DNA of 64,000 nt from Taibaiella koreensis (GCF_003545715.1 NZ_QVNU01000004.1:496001-560000), one strand, 5' to 3'. Counted from the stretch's first letter, positions 27,866 to 35,383 are shown. Program-made: numbers and translations. Notes: generated from the sequence alone by a model not told the origin.

Positions 27866-28900
27866 ATGCAACAAAGCTATCATTACGACCACCCCTTTCT
27901 CCTGGAGTGCGGCGCCGAGCTGCCGGAGCTGCATATTGGCTATACGACTTACGGCCAGCTGAACGAAGCCGGAGACAATGTGATCTGGATCTGCCATGCA
28001 CTTACGGCCAGCGACGATGCTGCCGGCTGGTGGGAAGGCATGATAGGCGAAGGTTGTGCTTTTGATCCCCGCTACCATTACATCGTTTGCGCCAATATTC
28101 TGGGTAGTTGCTACGGTAGCACAGGCCCGCTCAGCATTGATAAAACAACGGGAAAGCCTTATTACAGCAACTTCCCGCTGCTTAGTATCCGCGATATGGT
28201 ACAGGCCCACGTACTGCTGCGGCAACACCTCGGCATCGGCAACATCAGCCTGCTGGCCGGCGGCAGCATGGGCGGCTATCAGGCACTGGAGTGGGCGCTG
28301 CTGGAACCGGAGCGCATAGACAGGCTGTTTGTCCTGGCTACCTCGGCAGCTGAAAGCGCCTGGGGTATAGCCGTGCATACAACTCAACGGATCGCGATTG
28401 AAGCCGACCCCAGCTTTGGCGAAGATGATCCCGGCGCCGGCGCCAAAGGTCTGAAAGCAGCCAGGGCCATAGGCATGCTTACTTACCGCAACTACGAGCT
28501 GATGGTACAGCAGCAAACCGATCCCGACACCGAAAAAACAGACCATTTCAAAGCCAGTGCGTATATGCATTATCAGGGCGATAAGCTGGTCAGGCGTTTC
28601 AATGCCTACAGCTACTATTTGCTCAGCAAAGCGATGGATAGCCACAACCTGTCGCGTGGCCGTGGCGGTTCTATACCCCCGGTACTTGCCACGATAAAGC
28701 AGCCCGTGCTGTTGATCGGCATTTCCAGCGATATCCTTTGCCCTCCCGAAGAACAGCGGCAGCTGGCTGCACATCTGCCTCATTGCCGTTACGAAGAGAT
28801 CACCTCTCCTTATGGCCATGACGGTTTCCTGGTCGAATCAGCGCAGATCAGCTTGTTGCTGCAGCAATGGTGGTCAACAAGAAAGGATGGGTTATTATAG
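27866..28900 (+). CDS. metX: Homoserine O-acetyltransferase
   Basis: The 344-residue alpha/beta-hydrolase-fold enzyme acetylates homoserine with acetyl-CoA, the activating step of methionine synthesis. The nucleophile is Ser134 in AGGSMGGYQALEW. Family marks are ICHALTASDDAAGWW, the CANILGSCYGSTGP loop, a catalytic Asp in GISSDILCPP and the catalytic His in SPYGHDGFLVE. It is divergent from osmC and metZ, which supply the next step, so the three genes form a methionine cluster. The stop overlaps the end of the convergent small membrane protein gene by 6 bp. Some homologues use succinyl-CoA; acetyl is the default for this subfamily. Confidence 0.95.
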   Translation: MQQSYHYDHPFLLECGAELPELHIGYTTYGQLNEAGDNVIWICHALTASDDAAGWWEGMIGEGCAFDPRYHYIVCANILGSCYGSTGPLSIDKTTGKPYYSNFPLLSIRDMVQAHVLLRQHLGIGNISLLAGGSMGGYQALEWALLEPERIDRLFVLATSAAESAWGIAVHTTQRIAIEADPSFGEDDPGAGAKGLKAARAIGMLTYRNYELMVQQQTDPDTEKTDHFKASAYMHYQGDKLVRRFNAYSYYLLSKAMDSHNLSRGRGGSIPPVLATIKQPVLLIGISSDILCPPEEQRQLAAHLPHCRYEEITSPYGHDGFLVESAQISLLLQQWWSTRKDGLL

Positions 28901-29296
28901 CAGGCGGGAAAAAGAAGCAAAAGCAAAGCCGGCAATAAAGAAGGTAAGCAGATTTTTCAGCTCATACCAGCAAAGGCCATGTCCGATTCCCGTGCTGAAG
29001 GCCACCACCATGCTGATAAGACCGCAGCAAAGAGCCGATAAGGGCAGCGGCAGACGATACAGGAATAAGCGGTGCAGGATAAGATAAAGGGCGAAGGATA
29101 AGGCAAGACCTATAGCGCTTAGCCGCAGCCACTGCCGGTAATCGATCTCCAGCACGGCATCGGAGAGATATCCCCGGTGTGCCGAATGGATCAGCATATC
29201 ATTGCCCATTACGATCAACATAGAACATACCACAGCTGCGGTAACATAAGAGAGCCCATAGCGAAACCCTGATTTGATCCAGACCGAAGTGAGCAT
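28895..29296 (-). CDS. Small integral membrane protein, unknown function
   Basis: The 133-residue protein has about four hydrophobic helices (near residues 12-32, 56-76, 80-102 and 112-130) with Arg-rich connecting segments. I do not recognise the family. It converges on metX and overlaps its stop by 6 bp, and is divergent from the PAP2 gene at 29415. No signal peptide cleavage site is evident. Coding is supported by the regular hydrophobic pattern and the length of the frame. Confidence 0.65.
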   Translation of the reverse strand: MLTSVWIKSGFRYGLSYVTAAVVCSMLIVMGNDMLIHSAHRGYLSDAVLEIDYRQWLRLSAIGLALSFALYLILHRLFLYRLPLPLSALCCGLISMVVAFSTGIGHGLCWYELKNLLTFFIAGFAFASFSRLL

Positions 29297-29385
29297 AACG
29301 GATATTGTACCCGCAAGGTATTATTTCCTGCCGAGAATCAAAGCAACGATCGACAATTTTGATAGAGACAAGCGTATCGTTATCT

Positions 29386-29408
29386 TATTTTTGCATTAGT
29401 TATTTTTG
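29386..29408 (+). promoter_or_regulatory. Two -7 boxes before the PAP2 gene
   Basis: TATTTTTG occurs at 29386-29393 and again at 29401-29408, both exact TAnnTTTG matches. A TTG at 29359-29361 lies 24 bp before the first. The first box would give a leader of about 15 nt before the ATG at 29415. Confidence 0.5.
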
Positions 29409-29414
29409 CAGCCA

Positions 29415-30260
29415 ATGAAGATCTCCATTACGTTACTATACTTAACGTTGTTGCCTCTGGCCCTGAACGCCCAGGCCGATAGCCTGCCCATTGAGACAGA
29501 CCATAAGGTTTACCAGATGCACCTCAAATACGAGGTGCCCGGTTCCCTGGTGTTTATTGTAGGTTCTTTTTTTGGCTTCAAGGCACTGGATAAAGCTTCG
29601 ATCATGAGTGAAAGCGATGTCCTGAAGCTAAATCGTGCCAACATTAACGGCTTTGACCGGCCGGTGGTCGACTACAACCCGGCCGGATTTACGAAAGCGG
29701 AAGGCCGCTCAGACTTCTTCCTTAATTTCTCTATCGCCAGCCCGGTGCTGCTGGCCCTGGACAAAAGGGTACGGAAGGATTGGCTCGACCTGCTTACCTT
29801 GTACATGGTGAGCCATGCGGTCGACAACACCATTTACTTCGCCGCTGCATTTCCGGTACGCCGCGCCCGCCCGCTGACCTACAATCCGGACATACCCATG
29901 TCGTTCCGTACCGGAGAGGCCCGCAGCAATTCCTTTTTCAGCGGACACGTTTCGTTCAGCGCCACTTCGACTTTTTTCCTCGTAAAGGTACTCACGGACT
30001 ACCATCATATCAAAGGCTGGCAACGGATCGCGCTGTACACCGCCGCAGCTATACCGCCGGCTATGGTGGGCTATTACCGCATGCATGCCGGCAAGCACTT
30101 CAAGACCGACATATTGCTCGGACTGGTTGTGGGCGGCGCTTCCGGCATACTGGTGCCCGAACTGCACCGCAAGCTAAAGCAACAGAAACACCTTTCCCTG
30201 CAACCCTATTTTAATCCCTACGGCGGCACCAGCGGACTAAACCTGAGCTATAGATTTTAG
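29415..30260 (+). CDS. PAP2 family phosphatase, envelope-located
   Basis: The ATG at 29415 gives 281 residues with a signal peptide (MKISITLLYLTLLPLALNAQ); a TTG at 29406 is less likely. The three PAP2 motifs are present: RRARPLTYN (motif 1), SGHVSFSAT (motif 2, His) and RMHAGKHFKTDILLG (motif 3, His and Asp). The family removes phosphate from lipid phosphates such as undecaprenyl pyrophosphate, phosphatidic acid or lipid A. The next gene is an LpxR-like lipid A deacylase on the other strand, which makes a lipid A link attractive but unproven. A heptamer repeat array starts at its stop codon. Confidence 0.88.
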   Translation: MKISITLLYLTLLPLALNAQADSLPIETDHKVYQMHLKYEVPGSLVFIVGSFFGFKALDKASIMSESDVLKLNRANINGFDRPVVDYNPAGFTKAEGRSDFFLNFSIASPVLLALDKRVRKDWLDLLTLYMVSHAVDNTIYFAAAFPVRRARPLTYNPDIPMSFRTGEARSNSFFSGHVSFSATSTFFLVKVLTDYHHIKGWQRIALYTAAAIPPAMVGYYRMHAGKHFKTDILLGLVVGGASGILVPELHRKLKQQKHLSLQPYFNPYGGTSGLNLSYRF

Positions 30261-30298
30261 ATGTTAGAGATTAGATGTTAGATGTTAGATATTAGATG
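30257..30298. repeat. Tandem heptamer array, TTAGATG x 6
   Basis: Six consecutive 7-bp units (30257-30263 onward) read TTAGATG, TTAGAGA, TTAGATG, TTAGATG, TTAGATA and TTAGATG. The array overlaps the TAG stop of the PAP2 gene, so a change in unit number would not alter the protein. Confidence 0.9.
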
Positions 30299-30330
30299 CA
30301 GGAGTCAAAAGATATCAGCACCAGGTTCTT

Positions 30331-30365
30331 GATACCTGATACCTGATACCTGATACTTGATACCT
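30331..30365. repeat. Tandem heptamer array, GATACCT x 5
   Basis: Five 7-bp units, four GATACCT and one GATACTT, lie between the convergent PAP2 and LpxR-like genes. It is a second, unrelated heptamer array 32 bp after the first. Confidence 0.9.
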
Positions 30366-30381
30366 GGCTCTTGGTTCCAAA

Positions 30382-31383
30382 TCACCAGGCAACATACAAA
30401 GAAATATTCCCCAGACGTTCGTGGTTCAAACCATCGAGCAGGCGTGGCATAATACGCTGGGTAAAAGAGAAGCTGACAGGCCCATAGGCAAGCACTGCCG
30501 ATAGATCCAGGCGCCGCGACACACTGCGATTGCTGCTGATCCGCTTATCGCTGTTTTGGTAATAGTCTGACCGGCCGGCAAAAACACCACCTTCGATCAC
30601 GGCATTGTAGCCCACCCATTCCAGCGAAGGTCTGGCAGTAATATAAGCTTGTAGCCGGTGCTTCCTGCGGCTTACAAATTGCGGCAGCAGGCCATCGAAG
30701 TAAGCATTCATTTTACCGATACGAACCAGGCCGTACAAGGAAGCCCCATCCATCATCGTACCCACCATTGCCTGTCCGCCACCGGTCACATCAAGCCATC
30801 GGTTGTATTGCCAAAGCCGCTTTTCAAGGCTAAGGTTCAGGTTAAGTAGGATATCTGTCGGGTATTGCTTATCCCAACCCATAGGCTTTGCCGAATTGAT
30901 CAATTTATGGACGCCTGTCTGTAGCTGCTCGGCCAGGGAAGCTGGCCCCATGACACCCGCTATCAATTCCGTTTGAACATTATACCCTTTATCCGCATTG
31001 GAAGAATGCTGGCTGTAGCTCAGGAACAAAGCACCTGTATAAGGCCAGTCCGACGCATCGGGTTCAGTGGCGTGCAGGTCTTCCGGGGTATACATGGTCT
31101 GCATTAAACCAATACCATAGGTATTTACCGCCTGCCTTCCTGCCTTAGGCATCAGCTTGTTGAGAAAGAAACGGGAGGAATCTTTTACAAAGTAATAGTC
31201 GAAACGGGTACCATTGGTATAGCCCTTATCCGATGCAGGACCGAAAAGCTTGATCAAGTCATTGTCTTCATAACCTTTAAGGGCATGGCGATACGATGCC
31301 TCCTGTTGCCCCGAAGCGCGCAGCGATCCGGCGAGCGAGAGAAATACAATGGACAATCGAGAAAAGAGAAGGAGTCGGTTCAT
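30382..31383 (-). CDS. LpxR-like lipid A deacylase family (DUF2219) outer-membrane protein
   Basis: The 333-residue protein has a signal peptide (cleavage near ASGQQ). Family marks are the N-terminal YEDNDLIKLFG and DKGYTNGTRFDYYF segments, where conserved Asn/Asp residues bind calcium. Next come YTGALFLSYSQ, the GVMGPASLAEQLQTGVHKL segment, then barrel strands ending in YVAW. LpxR removes the 3'-acyloxyacyl group of lipid A in the outer membrane. Whether this distant homologue has that activity cannot be read. It converges on the PAP2 gene; its promoter has a TACTTTTG -7 box at 31400-31407. Confidence 0.8.
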   Translation of the reverse strand: MNRLLLFSRLSIVFLSLAGSLRASGQQEASYRHALKGYEDNDLIKLFGPASDKGYTNGTRFDYYFVKDSSRFFLNKLMPKAGRQAVNTYGIGLMQTMYTPEDLHATEPDASDWPYTGALFLSYSQHSSNADKGYNVQTELIAGVMGPASLAEQLQTGVHKLINSAKPMGWDKQYPTDILLNLNLSLEKRLWQYNRWLDVTGGGQAMVGTMMDGASLYGLVRIGKMNAYFDGLLPQFVSRRKHRLQAYITARPSLEWVGYNAVIEGGVFAGRSDYYQNSDKRISSNRSVSRRLDLSAVLAYGPVSFSFTQRIMPRLLDGLNHERLGNISLYVAW

Positions 31384-31399
31384 GGTTTAATTGACCTGC

Positions 31400-31407
31400 C
31401 AAAAGTA
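31400..31407 (-). promoter_or_regulatory. -7 box for the LpxR-like gene
   Basis: The minus strand reads TACTTTTG, an exact TAnnTTTG match 16 bp before the ATG at 31383. No TTG is visible at the -33 position. Confidence 0.45.
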
Positions 31408-31553
31408 AGGCTTTCTCCCCGGCCGCTCCCCTGTTCAGAGTTAAATGTTATTGATGTCCTGATTGATGTTATCGCTGTTTTCCCGAAAGCAGGTGACGAT
31501 TAATGAAATGACGATAGTCTCGCTTGACTAAGATCAATAAATAATTACACCTG

Positions 31554-31583
31554 TTGGTGATCCGTTATCCTGGCGTAGATTTG
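31554..31583 (+). promoter_or_regulatory. Promoter of the cysteine-leader/EamA/permease operon
   Basis: TTG (31554-31556) and TAGATTTG (31576-31583) are 19 bp apart, a full Bacteroidota -33/-7 match. The expected start of transcription (around 31589-31592) coincides with the ATG of leader 1, so the transcript may be leaderless. Confidence 0.7.
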
Positions 31584-31591
31584 CAACCTGA

Positions 31592-31675
31592 ATGAATAGT
31601 CAATACCGCCATATCAATAGTAATGCATGCTGCAACAATTGTTGTATGTGTATGGCTATGCTATGGAAAGGCTGA
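31592..31675 (+). CDS. Cys/Met-rich leader peptide 1 (27 residues)
   Basis: The frame starts at the ATG at 31592 and ends at TGA 31673-31675. The second half carries a dense run of sulfur amino acids, ACCNNCCMCMAM: Cys at 13, 14, 17, 18 and 20 and Met at 19, 21 and 23. The last three codons contain GGAAAGGC (31665-31672), which is exactly complementary to the 5' arm of the terminator (GCCTTTCC, 31707-31714). This is the layout of a transcription attenuator: a ribosome stalled at the Cys codons leaves GGAAAGGC free to pair with and break the terminator, while one that reaches the stop covers it. The peptide itself probably has no function. Mechanism is inferred; the sequence features are direct. 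Confidence 0.65.
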   Translation: MNSQYRHINSNACCNNCCMCMAMLWKG

Positions 31676-31706
31676 TAGACGCTTCATTATTGTTGTCTCC
31701 CAGGCT

Positions 31707-31733
31707 GCCTTTCCTTACCGGAAGGCTTTTTTT
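31707..31733 (+). terminator. Attenuator terminator 1
   Basis: GCCTTTCC (31707-31714) pairs with GGAAGGC (ending 31726) with one bulged T, and is followed by TTTTTTT. Its 5' arm can instead pair perfectly over 8 bp with GGAAAGGC at 31665-31672. It lies 31 nt after the leader 1 stop. Confidence 0.8.
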
Positions 31734-31754
31734 ATGTACTTTATTTCTCAGAAT

Positions 31755-31829
31755 ATGCTGTTGCACACACATTGTTGTCCCTGTTGTATGTACCTGTTCC
31801 GGCGACGGAGCCAGCGATGTTGTGCCTGA
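31755..31829 (+). CDS. Cys-rich leader peptide 2 (24 residues)
   Basis: The frame begins at the ATG at 31755 (an in-frame ATG at 31734 would add 7 residues) and ends at TGA 31827-31829. It contains HCCPCCM near the start and QRCCA at the end: six Cys in 24 residues, all TGT. It follows terminator 1 and precedes terminator 2 by 24 nt, repeating the leader-then-terminator layout. The two leaders share the CC-x(1-2)-CC-M pattern but differ otherwise, so this is either an old duplication or convergent. I could not identify by eye an antiterminator partner for the second hairpin. Confidence 0.6.
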   Translation: MLLHTHCCPCCMYLFRRRSQRCCA

Positions 31830-31853
31830 TCCATAAAATCACACAGCATACAC

Positions 31854-31887
31854 AAGGCCTTCTGTCGTACCGGCAGAAGGCCTTTTT
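31854..31887 (+). terminator. Attenuator terminator 2
   Basis: A perfect 11-bp stem, AAGGCCTTCTG (31854-31864) with CAGAAGGCCTT (31874-31884), has a 9-nt loop and is followed by a short T run (overall CCTTTTTC). It ends about 40 bp before the ATG of the EamA transporter gene, so it must be bypassed for the operon to be expressed. Confidence 0.88.
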
Positions 31888-31926
31888 CATTTTCATCTCT
31901 TTGTCCAACGACTTAATACAAAACAA

Positions 31927-32928
31927 ATGTTACCCGCTACAAAGACAAAGCTACTGACCTTACTGGCCTTTGCCAGTGTCTACCTGATCTGGGGATCCAC
32001 TTTCCTGGCCATCAGCTATGGCCTCAGGGGTATCCCCCCTTTTTTACTTTCCGGCCTGCGCTTCCTCATAGCCGGCGTGCTGCTATTGCTTTGGCGTTTT
32101 TCCCGCGGAGAAAGCGCACAGTCGCGTACCAACTGGCTCAGGAACGGCATTACCGGCATCCTTATTCTTACCGGCGGCACTGGCCTGGTCGCCTGGGGCG
32201 AACAATACATCAGCGCCACAGAGGCCGCAATTGCCATAGCCACAGGTCCTTTCTGGTTCATCGCCCTGGATCGTAAAAACTGGCGCAGCTACTTCAGCAA
32301 TCTTCCTACCATAGCCGGGCTGCTCGTCGGATTTGCCGGATTGCTCCTGTTCTTCAGCGATAGTATAGGCGGCACTGGCCGGCCGGCGGGCAATACAGTG
32401 CGCATTCTGGCCTTTGCCGTGTTGGCGCTCAGCTCCATCTCCTGGGTATTGGGGTCGCTATATGCCAAGCATCGCCGGGCCGACCATTCTACTTTTATGA
32501 ATATCGCACAGCAATTGCTGGTCGCCGGGGTCGCCGCGATGGTGATCAGCGCTTTCCGTGGGGAATGGCAGGATTGGGTTCCGGCAAATGTCCCGCTGCA
32601 ATCCTGGTTTGGCCTCGTCTTCCTGGTATTGTTCGGATCGATCGTCGCCTACTTATCCTATATCTGGCTGCTGTCCGTCAAATCGCCGGTGCTGGTTAGT
32701 ACCCATACTTACATCAATCCTATCGTTGCTGTATTGGCCGGCTGGCTCTTCATTGATGAACATATGAGTGTATTCCAGCTGGCTGGTCTCGCCGTGATCC
32801 TGGCCGGCGTATTGCTCACCAACGCTTCCGGATACAAGCTTAGCAAAAGATTACGTGTCCGCATCAGGCGTTCCTTTAAAATATGGACGGGCGCACCACG
32901 TTCAGACAAATACCTCGTAGAGTTTTAA
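31927..32928 (+). CDS. EamA-family (DMT) transporter
   Basis: The 333-residue membrane protein has about ten helices in two EamA repeats, with the family marks YLIWGSTFLAI at the start, GEQYISATEAAIAIATGPFW in the middle, and THTYINPIVAVLAGWLFIDE in the second repeat. DMT transporters move amino acids and other metabolites; the E. coli EamA protein exports O-acetylserine and cysteine. The upstream cysteine-rich leaders make a sulfur amino acid a likely substrate here, but direction is unclear. Starvation-induced attenuation fits uptake better than export. The permease gene follows 5 bp after its stop, so the two are co-transcribed. Confidence 0.9.
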   Translation: MLPATKTKLLTLLAFASVYLIWGSTFLAISYGLRGIPPFLLSGLRFLIAGVLLLLWRFSRGESAQSRTNWLRNGITGILILTGGTGLVAWGEQYISATEAAIAIATGPFWFIALDRKNWRSYFSNLPTIAGLLVGFAGLLLFFSDSIGGTGRPAGNTVRILAFAVLALSSISWVLGSLYAKHRRADHSTFMNIAQQLLVAGVAAMVISAFRGEWQDWVPANVPLQSWFGLVFLVLFGSIVAYLSYIWLLSVKSPVLVSTHTYINPIVAVLAGWLFIDEHMSVFQLAGLAVILAGVLLTNASGYKLSKRLRVRIRRSFKIWTGAPRSDKYLVEF

Positions 32929-32933
32929 TAGCT

Positions 32934-34394
32934 ATGTTGAAAAAATCGATCGAAAAGCTGCAACAGGAGGCTTCCCTGCAAAACAGCGATACCCTGAAAA
33001 GAAGCCTGGGTCCGGTAAACCTTATTGCTATTGGTATCGGCGTGATCATTGGCGCCGGCCTGTTCTCGCTCACCGGCATTGCTGCGGCCAATAATGCGGG
33101 GCCTGCCGTTACGCTATCGTTTATTATCGCTGCCATAGGCTGTGCTTTCAGCGCCCTGTGCTATGCAGAATTTGCGGCAATGGTTCCCGTATCGGGCAGC
33201 GCTTATACCTATGCCTATGCAACGCTGGGTGAAGTATTTGCCTGGATCATCGGCTGGGACCTGGTGCTGGAATACGCTGTGGGTGCCGCAACCGTGGCGA
33301 TCAGTTGGTCGCAGTACCTCGCCCGGTTCCTGGAAAAGATACACTTGCAGCTTCCCTACGAACTGATCCATTCTCCCTTCGAGACTGCAATAGCGAGCGA
33401 TGGTACGGTACTACGTGGCTGGCTCAATTTTCCGGCGGCCCTCATCGTATTGCTCATTACTGCGCTGATCATACGCGGCGTCAGAAAATCGGCCCTGTTC
33501 AATATCATCGTTGTCGCGCTGAAAGTGGGCGTAGTGCTACTCTTCGTTGCCCTGGGCTGGCGCTATATCAACCCGGCGCACTATCATCCTTATATTCCGG
33601 CCAATACCGGTAGCTTCGGCGCTTTTGGCTGGAGCGGGGTACTGCGTGGCGCAGGCGTTGTCTTCTTTGTCTTTATCGGTTTCGATATTGTCGCCACCAT
33701 GGCCCAGGAAACGAAAAACCCTCAAAGAAATATGCCTATTGGGATCATTGGCTCCCTGCTCATCTGTACCTTGCTGTTTGTGCTGTTCGGCTATGTAATG
33801 ACGGGGCTGGCTTCCTACAAGGCTTTTAAAGACAGCGCCGCGCCGGTAGCTGTAGCAATACAACAAACACCCTATGAGTGGCTGAGTTTTGTCATTATTC
33901 TGGCCATACTGATCGGGTACACCTCCGTTATCCTTGTCGATCTGCTGGGGCAATCCCGGGTGTTCTATTCCATGAGCCGTGATGGACTGCTACCCAGGCT
34001 CTTTTCCCGGCTGCATCCAAGGTTCAGCACGCCTTCGCAGGCCAATACGGTGTTGGGATTGTTCATTGCATTATTTGCCGCCTTTGTTCCCATACAAGTC
34101 GTTGGCGAGATGACCAGTATCGGCACCCTGCTGGCTTTTGTCATGGTTTGCCTTGGTGTGCTTATTCTCCGCAGGAAACAACCGGAGATACCGAGGCCTT
34201 TCAGAACCCCATGGGTGCCGGTAGTGCCGGTACTGGGCATTATCACGTGCCTAGTCATGATGTACGCGCTACCCTGGGAAACCTGGTTGCGCCTCTTGCT
34301 GTGGCTGGCCGCCGGCATGCTCATCTATTGGCTGTATGGCAGGAAGCATAGCAAGCTGCGCCGGGAAAGCATAAGTGAGCAGCCGGAGACATAG
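32934..34394 (+). CDS. APC-superfamily amino-acid permease
   Basis: I chose the ATG at 32934, 5 bp after the transporter stop, giving 486 residues (MLKKSIEKLQQEASLQNSD...); a longer frame starting at 32883 would overlap the upstream gene. About 12-14 membrane helices are visible. The first carries the APC motif IGIGVIIGAGLFSLTGIAA, which binds the substrate backbone, and a later segment reads FFVFIGFDIVATMAQETKNPQRNMP, typical of the cationic-amino-acid-transporter (CAT) type. It likely imports an amino acid with protons or by exchange. The shared leader region suggests regulation by cysteine. Confidence 0.9.
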   Translation: MLKKSIEKLQQEASLQNSDTLKRSLGPVNLIAIGIGVIIGAGLFSLTGIAAANNAGPAVTLSFIIAAIGCAFSALCYAEFAAMVPVSGSAYTYAYATLGEVFAWIIGWDLVLEYAVGAATVAISWSQYLARFLEKIHLQLPYELIHSPFETAIASDGTVLRGWLNFPAALIVLLITALIIRGVRKSALFNIIVVALKVGVVLLFVALGWRYINPAHYHPYIPANTGSFGAFGWSGVLRGAGVVFFVFIGFDIVATMAQETKNPQRNMPIGIIGSLLICTLLFVLFGYVMTGLASYKAFKDSAAPVAVAIQQTPYEWLSFVIILAILIGYTSVILVDLLGQSRVFYSMSRDGLLPRLFSRLHPRFSTPSQANTVLGLFIALFAAFVPIQVVGEMTSIGTLLAFVMVCLGVLILRRKQPEIPRPFRTPWVPVVPVLGIITCLVMMYALPWETWLRLLLWLAAGMLIYWLYGRKHSKLRRESISEQPET

Positions 34395-34407
34395 TTTGCT
34401 GATCATC

Positions 34408-34739
34408 CTTTCCGGCCAATCAGCGAGGCAACACGACCATCTGGGCGGAACCTGATAGCGGCCTGAACAGGAAAGGGTCGCTTAACCAATAGGAATAAAG
34501 ACTTCTCGCTGCGACGCCGCATCGCTGCGAGAAAAAAACATATGCCTTTGTGTCGTTGTGTCTTTGCGAGCAAAAAAGGTTTCCTTTAATCCACTGATCG
34601 TGCAGACCGGTTATGGCCGTTCCGGCCAATCAGCGAGACAACACAACCATCTGAGCGGAACGCGATAGCGGTCTGAACGATAAAAGGGTTGGCATATGCC
34701 TTCTTGTGCCGCTGTGTCTTCCCGGGCAAAAGAGGCCTA
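34408..34739. repeat. Imperfect tandem intergenic repeat (two copies)
   Basis: The gap 34395-34825 holds no credible gene. A segment beginning TCCGGCCAATCAGCGAG occurs at about 34413 and again at 34621, each followed by a palindromic unit (GCGGAAC...ATAGCGG..TGAAC at 34446-34468 and 34655-34678). Further on comes an ATATGCCTT...TGTGTCTT segment (about 34541 and 34692). The palindromic unit also occurs at 44319-44340 and, in variant form, at 55942-55967, so it is a dispersed REP-like sequence. Confidence 0.7.
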
Positions 34740-34752
34740 CCTGCAACGATAA

Positions 34753-34794
34753 AGAAGAAGCCCCCTCCGTATACCGGACAGGGGCCTCTTTTTG
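34753..34794. terminator. Bidirectional terminator between permease and cupin genes
   Basis: AAGAAGCCCC and GGGGCCTCTTTTT form a GC-rich stem with one bulge, with T runs on both strands. It can end transcripts from both sides. Confidence 0.7.
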
Positions 34795-34825
34795 CAAAAA
34801 ACAACAGCACTCATTCCTCATTCTG

Positions 34826-35344
34826 TCAGTGTACAGGGCTGATCTTTTTATCGATGCCCAATAACTTTCCTACGAAGGCCAGCAGGGCATGTCCTATTGC
34901 CGGTATTCCGGAGCGATAGTACTCTCCCTTGATCTGGTTCAGGATGTATGATTCTTCAATAGCCGACATCAGCCTGGACCTTTTCCTGCTGGTCACCGCC
35001 TTTAGCTCGCGGGCCAGCCATTCCGTATGCAGCGCGGGTTTCAGGGTGCTCCTGAACACGACCGCTTTTTCATCTGCATTATAGAAGGCATGCTCCGTAT
35101 TGCGCGGGATCTCGAAAGATTGTCCCGGCTTGATGATCAGCCTGCGGTCGGGCAACATAATACCCAGCTTGCCGTCGATGGCTTCCAGCTGTATCGTCTG
35201 TAACGGATGCCGGTGCAGCGCAGATTCCTCGGTGCAACGGGGCAGTACAGACAGTACTTCTGCATAAGCTCCTCCTGTTTCAGCGCCGCTGCGGGTAACC
35301 ACAGCCGCGGCCTCCAATGCGTTTACTTTAAAAGGGCTTCCCAT
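34826..35344 (-). CDS. Cupin-domain protein
   Basis: The 172-residue protein has a cupin beta-barrel at about residues 25-105. The first motif is the region around ESALHRHPLQTIQLE, with likely metal-binding His residues. The second is GQSFEIPRNTEHAFYNADE. A C-terminal helical part of about 65 residues ends with the hydrophobic segment GHALLAFVGKLLGI. No signal peptide is seen. Ligand and function are unknown; small cupins often bind a metal and act as isomerases or sensors. It stands alone between the tandem repeat and a cluster of REP-like sequences. Confidence 0.8.
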   Translation of the reverse strand: MGSPFKVNALEAAAVVTRSGAETGGAYAEVLSVLPRCTEESALHRHPLQTIQLEAIDGKLGIMLPDRRLIIKPGQSFEIPRNTEHAFYNADEKAVVFRSTLKPALHTEWLARELKAVTSRKRSRLMSAIEESYILNQIKGEYYRSGIPAIGHALLAFVGKLLGIDKKISPVH

Positions 35345-35383
35345 TTCATTCGTTTTAAAAAATTAGTAAAATTCAATGTCCTA

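Noticed and set aside
27845-28819. Leftward open frame of 324 codons opposite metX
   Set aside because: metX has a complete catalytic triad and a promoter; the opposite frame is a shadow.
30257-30365. CRISPR-like array
   Set aside because: The units are 7 bp, directly abutting, with no spacers. They are simple tandem repeats.
31623-31829. A single 68-codon ORF across both terminators of the leader region
   Set aside because: It would have to be read through the first terminator and has no family match. The shorter frames starting at 31592 and 31755 fit the promoter, terminators and Cys-codon layout better.
34502-34531. Hairpin TTCTCGC...GCGAGAA as a terminator
   Set aside because: The A run follows the hairpin on the plus strand and the T run precedes it on the minus strand, so neither strand has a proper terminator layout.
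34420-34821. Short leftward ORFs in the tandem-repeat region
   Set aside because: The frames arise from the repeated DNA itself and differ in length between copies; they look like repeat-derived open frames, not genes.
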